Origin: Oxytricha trifallax
Taxonomy: Eukaryota; Ciliophora; Spirotrichea; Sporadotrichida; Oxytrichidae
Direction: 5' to 3'
NCBI GenBank assembly: GCA_000711775.1
Contig: ARYC01000679.1
Coordinates: 1 to 64,000 of the forward strand
Length of the DNA stretch: 64,000 nt
Each line of letters starts with the position of its first letter. Position 1 is the first letter of the stretch. Below the pieces are notes generated by a model. It was given only the letters and a program-made list of their open reading frames with translations, had not been told where the DNA came from and did no database searches. A program made the translations under genes and the position numbers. Of this stretch, positions 52,001 through 63,120 are shown one piece after another.

Positions 52001-54211
52001 GAATTATATCTGTGAGGGAAAATTAAAATTAGATTGATTCCAGTGAAAATATGGCATTTCCAACTGTTATCATAGATACTCATGAAGCACCATTAGTTAC
52101 AGGTTCATCTATAAATAATTAGATTGATAAAGTTTTGTTTAGCGATTTTCTAAGAAGATTTTAAAGCCTTTAAAGAACTTCAATGAGTCAGGAATAAATA
52201 GAAAGTCAAATATAGTGGCTTGGAGAATTTACCTTATAAAATAGCTTCATCAACTTGTCATAACTTATAACATCAATTTAATAGCTTTATAAAGATCATA
52301 TCTAAGGTGTCTAGAAGGCAGCTTCGTAAAATTAATCAGTATCTCCATCTGCATACTAGATTATTAAAGAAGATAATCAAAGATAGGTTTAACTTATACT
52401 AAATTTGTAATCTAAGACTGAGACTTAGGAGAGTGATATTGATATTGCCTACAAATTTATTTTCACTAATTTTTAATTTAAAGGATCTGGATTTTAAGCA
52501 ATACCTATAAGTCTAAAATATTAGAGCTAGAGCAAAAGCTTTAACAAAATAATTCGTCATAAAATTTCCCAAATAAGGATGAATAAAATCTAAAAAACAG
52601 TGAAGAATCTATTAAGAGAGTTACTAAGGAGCTTGGCCAAATGTATGAGCAAAATTAAGAGCAATAAAAGGAGATCAAGAAACTCAAAAAAGAACTGAAA
52701 GAATCTTAAAGCAGGGAGAAAGATTACCTATCAGTGCTTAAGAACACATCTGAGTTTAGCAAAATAGCTATTGAACAGTAGACTAAAGCTCATAATCAAA
52801 GTCAACTTTAATAGCAATAAACTGCTCTATAAATGAGTTCAATTATTACCTAAAATGCTGCAATTACTTAACAAATTGTTTCATAGCTTTCCCCTCAGCT
52901 CAAACTTAAAAAATGAAATCATATTTTAAATTATATGACTCATACAGAGTATGTGCATGATGCATTAATAACTATAAATTTTAATTCCATTTTATCGCTA
53001 AAACTTGAAGGCTTTAATGCTTTCACCTTCAATTAAAACCCTAGTAGCAATAGACTCACATCTAAAACACAAAACGAAATAAATTAAATTTAAGTTCCGA
53101 AATTAAACTTGAAGCTTGCCATGAAAAATTAGCATAATCATGAGATTGGCAGTAGCGAGAGACTGGGAAAAGACCTTAGTGAACAAAGCAGAAATAAAGC
53201 AATCAAGAAATATGAGAGTGCCCCATTAAACCCCACTATCCCTCAATAAACAGATGGTTAAGATATTAACTAAACTAATGTGAAATTATTCGAAAAGTCT
53301 CCTCTGAAGTTTAAAGACCCTAAATTCACTTTTGAGTAATAACAGTCAGAAAAGATTGTGGACATTAATGAAGGAGAGAATGAGGTCTAGTTGAATTTGA
53401 ATAGCATTTAGCATCGAAAAGACAAAAAAGGCAGTCAGTAGAGCTAGCCATAGCAATAATCATCCAGGACAAAATCATCACATAATTTGAAAAATTCTTC
53501 CTGTAAAAACTTGAGATCTAATAAAGAAGATGAGGATGAAGATTTATGAAATATTTTTATCTTTTATACCTTAATTTATTAATTAAGTAGAATTTAAAAA
53601 AAAAATATATACATTGGATGAAGAAAATGAAAGAAGGGATGAAATTAAAGAGTTAAATAATAAAAAAGAAGATAATTAGCTCAAGAATAATTAAAAAAGT
53701 ATAGTACCTCCCTTGCTCATGAAAAAGTTAACAACTAACATCGAGTAATTGAATTATGATAAACAAAATAAATTATTCATTTTTTATTTTTTTAGTATAA
53801 ATTCTGTTAGAAAGATATATAGTTAAATTTTAGTTGATTTTAAAATCAATGATAATCTTTGAAATTTTATTATAACCAAAGATGGGAGGCTTAGACTTTA
53901 AAAAATTGAATAAAATTTAAGATTTCCAAGATGAATTTATGGGTAAATACGAGGAATTCAGTTTATCATGGCGAGAAGCAATTAGAAGAGATAAGAGGTT
54001 TTGACCTATCATAAAAATATTACTAATTACTACTATTAAGTTATTAATCAAGATTTATTTAAAATAAGTGTTTATCATTTAAAATCTTCAATAATTCTTA
54101 ATTTATTAATTTGCTTACAATTTAAACAATAAACAATATATCTTTAATACTAAAGTTCTTGAATAAATTCAAAGTAAAAGTTATAATAAGCTTACATAAA
54201 TTATTTCAATT

Positions 54212-54256
<45 letters not shown>

Positions 54257-57200
54257 TTCATCTCTTAAATATTTATGATAAAAATTTTATAATTAAATAT
54301 TTTTAAAGGTGAAAAAATAAATTATAGAAAAAGATTGTATATTGAATTAATTCATACTTATTTATAATAATATTAAATGAAAATTACTTCTTTGAAATAA
54401 AACAGGCCTTAAACTGCAGCATAACTAAGGCCTGTAAAATCAGTCAAACTTCTATAGCCAATTACTGAAATATCACAAAAACCAAGACAAGAATGAAATA
54501 ATATTAATTTAAATTCGAATGTTGATACTGCACTAACACCATTAAGATATTATTTTATTTATATTAATAATACATAATGATTTGTAAGTTAGAAGAAAAT
54601 AAATTGTATTTAATTATTATAAACTAAATAATTATTTAAAGACAAAGCGTGAATTTTAAGGACCTAGATACAAGAGACGATTTAATTGATATAGATTAGA
54701 AATTAGTATATGATGAATTGAATTCTGCAAGTAAGCCAAAAATTATGAAATAATCTACACTCCAAAAATCAAATACTTATTTATTAATATATTGATTTGT
54801 GGTTTTAAAGATAAAAACTTATTCGATTTATATCATATTTAATACAATGAGAAGCTCGATTTTTAGACCCAAATCATCATATTTAGGCAATCCAGAAAGA
54901 TAAATTAATTATGAATCAAAGGTTTTCACAACAGATGTAGGAATAATATAAAATATATTACAGGTAGGATTTTGTATCTTCATTTTAAAATAAAATTATT
55001 TTGATAAGACTTTAAATTTCTGATGTGATAGCTATTGATAAACATTTGGACAACGTAGAAGAAATAATAGTAAAATTTAACAATCGACCTCGAAGCACTG
55101 AAAAAATTTAGAAAATTGGGATAGATTTGAATGAAAAATATAAACAAATGCAAAGACTCCAGGAATAAATGAAACTTTAAAAAGATCTCAACGATCAGAC
55201 TGCTATAGCAGTTGGTCTAATGCAAAATGAATATATATCTCAAGTATCAGAGTAATAAAATCATCAATTCTTGGTGTCTAGAAATTAGCAGTAGTATTTA
55301 AGCGAAAACTTTCACAGTCCGAAGAACTTAAATTCAAAAATGATTGATATGAAGTGTATGAGCACAAATTAAGCTTCTGTAAAGAAATACGATTCACAGT
55401 TTCTACTCACCCAATAAAAGTTAGCGAATTAACACAGACTACAATCAGCTTCTACAAAATATACTTTGAACAACCCTAAAACCAGTATAAATTAATCAGC
55501 GGTTACTGGGAGCACCAGGAAAATGCGAATAGAATCAGCTAAAACTATAGGGTCCCCTATGTCTAGAAATTTTATATAGAGTTCTGCATTAATGTCTCAA
55601 AAATCAGGTTCTATAGCACCCCCATAAGTTCAAAAAACAAAGAAAGCTAAGGAGTAGAAAAAATTACAATATTCTCAAAGTCAGATGAATCTATAGCAAG
55701 TTCAAGAGTATCAGCAATTCTTTCAGAAAAATGCCAACATAGATTATGGAATCGCTTAATACGTTATGACTGGAAATAAAATTGATACATAGAAAAACAA
55801 GAAAATTAAAGCATAAATATAAAAAGTTGGATAGACTACTTTTATGGAGAATATTGGTGCTGAGGCTTAAATATAAACTGAAGTTTAGTTTATAATACTT
55901 ATATGAAAATACTTTGTTTTAAATTTTAAATTTATTTAGTTGCTAATCATATCTTTATAATTTCTTCTCATTTTTGAAATTACATATTATTTAATCTAAA
56001 CTTTTTTTGTAGCTTTAGTTATTTTAACGATTTATATTTTCTATAATAATAATTTACTAACAAACTGAAGAAGCAGATACTCTTAATGAGAGTGATTTTG
56101 TATTCCTTGATCAAGAAGATGATTAAGCTGAACCTCTAATTTAATATTCTCCAAAAGTAGAATCAAATTTGCTCTATCAAGGGTAGCATGTAAAAATTTA
56201 CAAGCCAGTAAAGGATGTGTAAAAACGTGGCAGACCTCAAACAGCAGGTCCATCGAACTTAGTAAAAAGAAGATTTTAACAAAGTTAATAAAAAGTTAAT
56301 AATTACTCGAAAGACTAAAGTCCAATTAATCTGGAATAGATTGATAGTGATTTAGAAAATTTATAAGAATAGTTATAAATTCAAAAGTCAGAACTACAAC
56401 AACCTATAATTAATAAAGTTGATTACTCTAAATTAGAGAGTACATTTAGAAATGAACATTCATTGTAAAAATCTATATTTAGAGATAAAAAATAGAAAAT
56501 TGTTGAGTTAACTGAATACTTAAAGTTGATACTCCACGATTACTAACTTTAAAATTTTAAGAATAATTAAGATGAAATTGACTAAACCATTTCCAAGTTT
56601 AACCTATCATATCAACTTAACGAAAACTAGAATATTGCTTCATTACTTAATTCAAAGAGAACTGGCAATACTTCAAATCATGAAAAGTTAGAACTATAAA
56701 AATCTATAGAAGATTCTTAGATATAATCTACAGGTCTACGTTTGAGACGCCTTACTGCCAAGTACGGTCCTAAAGTTGATCTAGTTTCTCATGGTTTCTA
56801 AAAATTTAGAGTGCAGGATATAGAATAATTTTTCGATCCACTCCGATTAAAATTGATGATGGTCCCTTTATCAGATATACCAAATTAATTCACTAAGTAA
56901 GGTAGTGACTTTCACTTTATAAAGGGCATTAAATTGTAGCTCATGAAAGAATTACAAGCTGCTTTAAATTCATATGAAGAAGGCATTTTGTAATACCCGT
57001 AGTCTTCTTTTAATTGCAAATTTAACAAGGGGGTTATACTGTTTAAACTGGGGATGTTTAAGGAAGCATTGAGAATTTATTAATAGATTGTAAGAGAAGA
57101 ACTATGTATTTATTATTTTTTTATTAGATTTATATTAATTTAATTTTAATGAACCACTTGACAAGAGAATCGCATTTAGTTAGTTAGTTCAATTATTAAA

Positions 57201-60200
57201 TATATTAAAACATTCATATTTTTTTCTAAAAAAGAAATATTTAAAGGTTTAATTTTTCCAGGAAAAATATAAATATGTCCATAGCATTGACTAATATTTT
57301 ATAACAATTATTATCTCGTTAATAATCATAAAATGGTCCAACAAAGTATTTTAAGCTTAGAATTTTCATTTTAGTTAAAATATATTTATTTAAAGACAAT
57401 ATTCCAAAAATTATCCCCAATTATAAGTAATTAATATTTAAATCGCCTATAATAAATCTCTATGTGAAATTTAGATAGGTCTCTACTCTCAAGCAATTTT
57501 CACAATAGATTCCTATGTCAACAACTTCAAAGAACGAAAGCAGAGATATGATCATAGCTCAAAAACAGACAACTCTCTCAGCTACCAAGAAAAAATTTAA
57601 ATGACAAAATCTAACTATGTGCCTGACGACCAGTACCTCTTTGAAATTTATCAGATTAGAGGGGTGGCTTGCTTGAGAGCTAATAAAGTAGTGGAAGCTT
57701 CTAAGAGTTTCCAAGTTGCACAAGAATTCAAGCAGCATATCTTTAAGAAATAAGGGAGATAAGACTCGTCACTATCACCTAATAGAATAAACAGCAATAA
57801 CATTTTGATATAAAATTAAGGAATAGACATTGAGAAAAGTAGTAGCGTGAATAATGTATTGGATGAAGATGGCTATACAATTATAACTTTGGAGTAAACT
57901 TAAAATGGGTCTCTATCTAAACGATCTTAATCCATCAATAAGAATATCACAACTGGAGGAATTAGATGTGAAGATTAAGCTGAAAACGAGGGATAATTTA
58001 GCAAGCAGTAAATGAACATTAGAATCAGACCACTGACAGCTAAATTACAGAAATCCTAGTCATAGCAGGTACTATAGGGTTAAATGAACTAGTTTCATTT
58101 GAGGTAACGATTGGAGACGCTTGAAGAAGAAAACGACAATTACTTGAACATTAAATCTCAATAATCTTTTGTACTTTATTATGATTATTTAGTCTAAATT
58201 ACCCTCCCTGCATTATTATGATTGAAATTATATTAATTTTTTTACCAAATTTAAAATCTCAATCAATAAACGATTAAAATAATAATAACTTCATCTCAGG
58301 AACCGAAACTCCAATAAATTTGCCAGATTAATAAGAAGATTTATTTTCCTTAGACGCCGAAGATATTTTAAGAACCCTAGATTAATATGATTAAGAACAT
58401 AAATAAATCACCAATGAGGTCATGTCATTGAGGGAGAAAAATTTAAAGTTTAAAACATAAAAGATTGATGTCAAGTCTTATCAGACAGATGTGTATCATC
58501 AAATTTTATTTTAATATATAGTATTTGACATGTTCGGATAGGTTAATTAAGAAATTAGTGAATTTATTGAAAATTTATAAGAGAAATTGATGATAGGCAG
58601 AAATATCTTGCCCTAAATTTAATAAAATTATTATAATAAATATTATGTGCATAACACCCTGAATGTAAATAGAAATATAGATTAATATCTGGATGAAGAC
58701 CGTATTAAAAAGGAAAGTCCCAAGAAGCATGGTGTAGCAACTATCAAACGCAGTGCAAGCAGTGATTTGAGAATAACTGGACTCAGAAAGAAATCAAAGA
58801 ACAATTATTACTTTTCTAACAACAATCTTTTAATTATATTTTTAAGTTCAATTAAATAGATGAAAATTCACTATACTTATTTATATTTATAATAATAATT
58901 ATTTTCATTTAAATCTTCTGATAAACATTGAAAAACCTCAAGGAGCGATAGCTTAATTCATAACCTATCAGAAAGATCAAACTTTGAAGGTTTAGTAAGA
59001 AAAAGAGTTTAAGTAAAAATTGTAAAGTTTTGAGCTTGAAAATATTTAGAGATTAATATACTATTTATATTGTGTTTATTATCAAACAAGCAGAAATAGA
59101 ATACAAGGTATTTATTAATTAAATTACACATTTTGTATAAAATATTATATTATTTAGAGCAAATTAAGCACGAAAAGAAGAGAGAAAGAAATAGAGAATA
59201 TTACAAATTCACAAAATTCTGCGATTAAAAATAAAAACGTTTAGGAGATTGAAGAAAATATTCTGATGAGACCTGAAGATTTTTATATAGATACTAAAAG
59301 ATAAATTAGGCTGGATAAAGTACTACTTGGTTTTGAAATTGATCCATTTAATGATAGTATCACTGAGTAAGAAATAGAAGTCAGGCAGCGGAGAGAGCAA
59401 TTAGAGTAGGAATTTTCATAAATATTATATAAATTGTGTGATTATACATTACTATATATATGCTTTATATCATAAAATTGAAAATATTTTGATATAAAAA
59501 CTTCTTAATGTATTGTTAATTTTCACAACCAGCGTCAGAAGATCCATTTTATAAGAGATTAGAAGATTAAAAACGAGAAAATGAAGCCATGAAAAATAAA
59601 GAATATTAAATTGTATACAAATACTATACATATATTAACAATGAATATCAAGTAATATATTATCAATATTGCAGAAGTATCAATAGGTTTATGGGAAAAT
59701 AATTTAATAAATATTTATTTTATTAGATGAAGTTTCGTGCGATTATAGTAGATTTAATAAACTAAAAAGATTAATCAACCCAAAAATCTAAATAATAGTA
59801 TTATTTAGACTTAAGATATTTTTAAAAATTTTTTATATGAAACAAGTACCATCCAATAATTTAATTACCCCTATATATTGGAAAATTATAATCTAATTTT
59901 GTTTATTTTACCAAACTATTTCAACTAGAGAAATATTTCTTACAATTCCTTCAGGTGTCTGATAAAGATTTATTGGGCTTGCCAGAGCATCATATGGCTA
60001 TTGATGGTATCAATTAATATGCTATAAACTATAGTAATTACTTAAAATAAGGCATATTTTGGCGATATATTCTAATTTCATTAAATCAAGCTATATTTCT
60101 ATTAATTTTTATCAAGGAATTAACAAATCTACAAAAGTAAATAGGAGGCATCAGGAAATATATAGATTAGACTTTTGCTGATCCCCAGAAAACAGCCCTA

Positions 60201-62783
60201 AATTTGGATAAAAATTTGGCTATGGCTTAACATCTAAATTCTTTGTTAGAATCGACCTAAGGAGGGGGTCAGGGAGTTAATATGTCGCAAAGTTCAAAAC
60301 TACTGGAGAGTCTTTCAACTACTTAGATTTCAAATTAGAATACCAAATTTATAATTAATTTATTTAGGAAATGATAAATTTTATTTACTCTTTTAGGATT
60401 AGTTACCATTTAATTTCTTATATCTGAAGGTATATCTATAGTAGAATTTCCTTGTTATTTTAAAAACCATTTTTTGTTTATCTAAATAATTTAATTAAAT
60501 ACCCTTGATAGTGTGGGTGATCCATTTAGTAAGCATTCATAATAACCTTAAATAACCAAGAGATTTAATCTGGATCAAATCAAGCAAATTATTGATTAAT
60601 ATTCAGTACCTCAAAATGAAAGAAACATCCAAATTAAAAATTATATAAAATTTGTTAATTTTTCATTCTAAATTAGCAATACAAATCATTTTTTATTTTT
60701 TTTTACTTTTTATATAAATTCTTGGGCAAATACTGAATCCACTGAAATTCTTCATTAAATTCCCTCACTCAGTCAGGTCTCAACTTTATTAATTGGCCAC
60801 TTTAGAGACTTACAGTAAAGATCAGGTGATATTCAACCAAGGTGATAACAGCGAGGATTTCTATGTGATTTTAAAGGGTAGCGTATGTGTGAGGACAGTC
60901 AAAGAGGAACTGGGGAATGTCCCTGTAAATACGAGGGTATGCTATGATGGGGATTATATAGGTGAAATCGCTCATTTTGAGCCTACTGACTCCCTCACTC
61001 CAGAAATCATTAGAAATTATTGAAAGCATGATAAATTAATGTTCTTTGTTTTAGTATTTAGGAATTCAGCATTGAAATATAATACTCATAATTTTCACTA
61101 TTTAAATTCGTATATCATAGCTGACTTACATAGGCAAAGAGTAACTACTACAGCCCTTGAAAACCCTACAATCCTCCTAAAATTAAACAAAAAAGCAGCT
61201 TAATTAATAATAAATTCTCCAGCTTTGTAAAAAAAGTACGAGAAGAGAATTAATTTCCTGAGACAACTGGATATCTTTAAGGATATAGATATGTATATAT
61301 TGCTGCCACTGGCTAGTAATATTAAAGTTAAAAAGTTCAAAATGGGAGAGATTATTGTTAAAGCTGGGGAGCTACCAGAGGGGCTTATTATTCACAAATA
61401 AAACGAAAAAATATGGTAATACCTATTTTAAAGAGTATTTTTACTTAATTTACTCCGGTATGTTTAATAAGATTTAAAGTTGTATAACATCAACAAAAAA
61501 CATACTTAAAATTTAATAGATTGTGAAAGAAGGTGAATGCTTGGTTTGTGCAGAAAAACTAGCAATGAGATCAAACTAAGCGAGCGATTATACTAGACTA
61601 CATCCCAAAAATCAAAACATAAAGACTAACCCCACTGGCTCATCTCACATGATCTATGATAAATCCGCTTTAAAAAGTGGGAATTCTAAAAGACTATAGA
61701 TAAAAAGTCTTTAATAAATAATCTCATTAATTCCAATTAAACAAACTTAATTAAACTTTTTTAAACCTGTTTATTCACTATTATTTAAAGTGTAACGAGT
61801 GAAAGTGGCAATCAAGTAGGGTAGAACAGCCAAAAATACTACTCAGATTCTTTGCAATAAGTGAACACACATCATAAAACTTATCAGAATGAGTAAATAT
61901 TGGTTGATGACAAGGGACGCAGAATGAAAGACTTCACTGTCTATAAGGATTTGGTAAGTTATACATTAAAATAAGTTATATTCTTTCTTATTGTAGATGG
62001 TGTTTTTCACTCTACTGCCAAAAGCTTACTTTGGAGGGAGAGTATTCAATACAAATAAAACATTAGATATCTATATTGTAAATTTTGAATTTATTGAGAT
62101 TTTTATATACATATGACCATTGAGTTTATTAAAATAAGGAATTGCTGCCAGTTCAGAATAAAAAGGAAACTGATGATGAACGTAGAAACAAACCGTCGGT
62201 GTCGGAAGGTCCTAAGAGACGAGGCGCTTGGTTTGCTGGAGGTCAACAACTCAAACATTCGAGCACCAATATTGATAATTTATTTTGGCTTTCAGATAGG
62301 AAATATGAAATATTAATATATGAAAACTTAACCATGTTTACAAGTGAAATAAATTACCACTAATTAATATTGATAATCAAGTGAAGCAGGTTTTGGGAGA
62401 CTTCGAGCACTTATTTATAAAACGTAGATATTCCATGACAACTCAGAAGATAATGAAGAATGAGAGATCATCCATGCTCTCTGTGGTAAATTTCTCTTGT
62501 ATTTTCCTAATAATTTGTGTAAATATAGATAGCAAATTCAGCTTCAGTGGAGGTGTACTTGATAGATCAGCAACTACTGGATTTCTTCCCAGAGCACACC
62601 CAGAAAATGTTCTGGAATAAACTTATGCATGTGTTTGAGCCAGATAGGCCTTATATGCTTAAAAACGTGCAGAAAATCAAAGATAAATTCAGAGAGTGGG
62701 ATGTCTATAAGATCAAGAGCTATTAAACTGAATTTCATAGAAATAACATCAATATATTTTGTTAGGAAAATATTATTGTATGA
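49069..62783 (+). CDS. Giant Gln-rich protein with TPR-like repeats and two cyclic-nucleotide-binding domains
   Basis: First usable ATG at 49069, stop TGA 62781-62783. At least 22 IESs and a few GT-AG introns (61954-61996 and 62486-62528, 43 nt each) interrupt it. From 49.07 to 53.9 kb it is Ser/Asn/Gln-rich, with a coiled coil near 52650-52790. From 54.4 to 56.9 kb it is charged and Gln-rich. TPR-like helices follow (about 56935-57105, 57466-57720; NKGVILFKLGMFKEALRIYQ), then coiled segments. At 60.7-61.25 kb is a CNB domain with VIFNQGDNSEDFYVILKGSV and GEIAHF, and after an IES the Arg-bearing QRVTTTAL, so ligand binding is plausible. A second CNB domain (61.3-62.6 kb; MGEIIVKAGELPEGLI, FGGRVF) lacks the Glu of the binding cassette and is probably degenerate. 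A signalling or scaffold role is inferred. The true start could be 47422. Confidence 0.75.
49330..49417. other. IES, pointer TCATAG (6 bp)
   Basis: TCATAG at 49324-49329 and 49412-49417. Excision joins NSLQNSQ to QYVGVHIQYQ in frame. Confidence 0.75.
50022..50321. other. IES, pointer AAATTTG (7 bp)
   Basis: AAATTTG at 50015-50021 and 50315-50321. The 300-base excision joins NFQNLANL to NIMNIASEGSK in frame, showing that the ATG at 50328 is internal rather than a start. Confidence 0.8.
52908..53006. other. IES, pointer AAACTT (6 bp), hides an in-frame TGA
   Basis: AAACTT at 52902-52907 and 53001-53006. The 99-base insert keeps the frame by length but contains TGA 52914-52916. Excision joins QLSPQLKL to EGFNAFTFNQN. 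Confidence 0.8.
53543..53624. other. IES, pointer GGATGAAGA (9 bp)
   Basis: GGATGAAGA at 53534-53542 and 53616-53624. Excision joins NKEDEDE to ENERRDEIKEL in frame and removes TGA 53547-53549, which would otherwise look like a gene end. Confidence 0.85.
53778..53871. other. IES, pointer TTATT (5 bp)
   Basis: TTATT at 53773-53777 and 53867-53871. Excision joins YDKQNKL to LQPKMGGLDF in frame. Confidence 0.7.
54220..54252. repeat. (AT)n microsatellite
   Basis: An uninterrupted AT dinucleotide run in the non-coding interval after the MDS ending near 54000. It lies within an IES or intron and has no coding role. Confidence 0.9.
54491..54645. other. IES, pointer AAGACAA (7 bp)
   Basis: AAGACAA at 54484-54490 and 54639-54645. 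Excision joins ISQKPRQ to SVNFKDLDTRDD in frame and removes a TGA. Confidence 0.8.
54777..54845. other. IES, pointer AATAC (5 bp)
   Basis: AATAC at 54772-54776 and 54841-54845. Excision joins STLQKSNT to MRSSIFRPKSS in frame, so the ATG at 54847 is internal. Confidence 0.75.
54939..55026. other. IES, pointer GATGT (5 bp)
   Basis: GATGT at 54934-54938 and 55022-55026. Excision joins SKVFTTDV to IAIDKHLDNVEE in frame. Confidence 0.75.
55884..56070. other. IES, pointer AAACTGAAG (9 bp)
   Basis: AAACTGAAG at 55875-55883 and 56062-56070. Excision joins GAEAQIQTE to EADTLNESDFVF in frame. Confidence 0.85.
57108..57465. other. IES, pointer CTATGT (6 bp)
   Basis: CTATGT at 57102-57107 and 57460-57465. 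The 358-base excision joins IYQQIVREELC to EIQIGLYSQAIFT in frame, completing the TPR-like region. It is the longest established IES in this gene. Confidence 0.8.
58163..58263. other. IES, pointer AAATCTCAAT (10 bp)
   Basis: AAATCTCAAT at 58153-58162 and 58254-58263. Excision joins NYLNIKSQ to SINDQNNNNFISGTE in frame. Confidence 0.85.
58830..58917. other. IES, pointer AATCTT (6 bp)
   Basis: AATCTT at 58824-58829 and 58912-58917. Excision joins YYFSNNNL to LINIEKPQGAIAQ in frame. Confidence 0.8.
59052..59159. other. IES, pointer TATTTAGAG (9 bp)
   Basis: TATTTAGAG at 59043-59051 and 59151-59159. Excision joins SFELENIQ to SKLSTKRREKE in frame. Confidence 0.85.
59419..59525. other. IES, pointer AATTTTCA (8 bp)
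   Basis: AATTTTCA at 59411-59418 and 59518-59525. Excision joins EQLEQEFS to QPASEDPFYKR in frame. Confidence 0.8.
59765..59918. other. IES, pointer AAACTA (6 bp)
   Basis: AAACTA at 59759-59764 and 59913-59918. Excision joins DYSRFNKL to FQLEKYFLQFLQV in frame. The junction before this short MDS (about 59610-59725) was not resolved. Confidence 0.7.
60014..60115. other. IES, pointer TATCAA (6 bp)
   Basis: TATCAA at 60008-60013 and 60110-60115. Excision joins HHMAIDGI to KELTNLQKQIGG in frame. Confidence 0.8.
60345..60503. other. IES, pointer AATACC (6 bp)
   Basis: AATACC at 60339-60344 and 60498-60503. Excision joins TTQISNQNT to LDSVGDPFSK in frame. Confidence 0.8.
60636..60720. other. IES, pointer AAATT (5 bp)
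   Basis: AAATT at 60631-60635 and 60716-60720. Excision joins VPQNERNIQI to LGQILNPLKFF in frame, completing the N-terminal helix of the first CNB domain. Confidence 0.8.
61011..61118. other. IES, pointer ATCAT (5 bp), splits a CNB domain
   Basis: ATCAT at 61006-61010 and 61114-61118. Excision joins DSLTPEI to IADLHRQRVTTTAL in frame, restoring the CNB-domain order. There is no GT at the left edge, so this is not a spliceosomal intron. The apparent stop at 61021-61023 lies inside the IES. Confidence 0.85.
62059..62137. other. IES, pointer AAATAA (6 bp)
   Basis: AAATAA at 62053-62058 and 62132-62137. Excision joins FGGRVFNTN to KELLPVQNKKETDD in frame. Confidence 0.8.
62280..62377. other. 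IES, pointer AATATTGATAAT (12 bp)
   Basis: AATATTGATAAT at 62268-62279 and 62366-62377, the longest pointer seen here. Excision joins KHSSTNIDN to QVKQVLGDFEHLF in frame. Confidence 0.9.
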
Positions 62784-63120
62784 GAGTCAACTAAAAATAT
62801 CAATCAATTATGTTTATAATATTAAAAGACCAGTAGAATTACCATTCTTTTATTTTTGAAATAGTCATGATCTTTATTTATATAAGTTTAAGACAGGATG
62901 AAATCAAATTGGGATCAAAGAAAAGGCTTGCAATAAAAACAAGTAGTTCAGCTCGATAGATGAATAAATATTAAAAACGATTTTATCTTAATTTAATAAC
63001 TCAGATGATGATAATTTTAGATGAGATATATATTTAATTAATATTTACTGAATTTATTAATGAAGTTTAAATAAATGAGTTAACTTATCAATCGCAACTT
63101 TGATATCGTCATTTCTCTGC
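62784..63120. other. Intergenic DNA between convergent genes
   Basis: AT-rich, no gene supported. A second frame of the minus gene stays open into this interval but has unlikely composition. Confidence 0.4.

Noticed and set aside
52914..52916. In-frame TGA as a recoded sense codon (selenocysteine or other)
   Set aside because: The AAACTT repeat pair places the TGA in an IES, and excision gives a clean frame. Several other internal TGAs in the window are explained the same way.
53500..53587. GT-AG intron starting at 53500
   Set aside because: It also keeps frame, but the 9-bp GGATGAAGA pointer gives a simpler join and retains more coding sequence.
54402..54436. Perfect 10-bp hairpin ACAGGCCTTA/TAAGGCCTGT as a terminator or regulatory RNA
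   Set aside because: It lies within an MDS coding for RPQTAAQLRPVKSV and has no T-run or other context.
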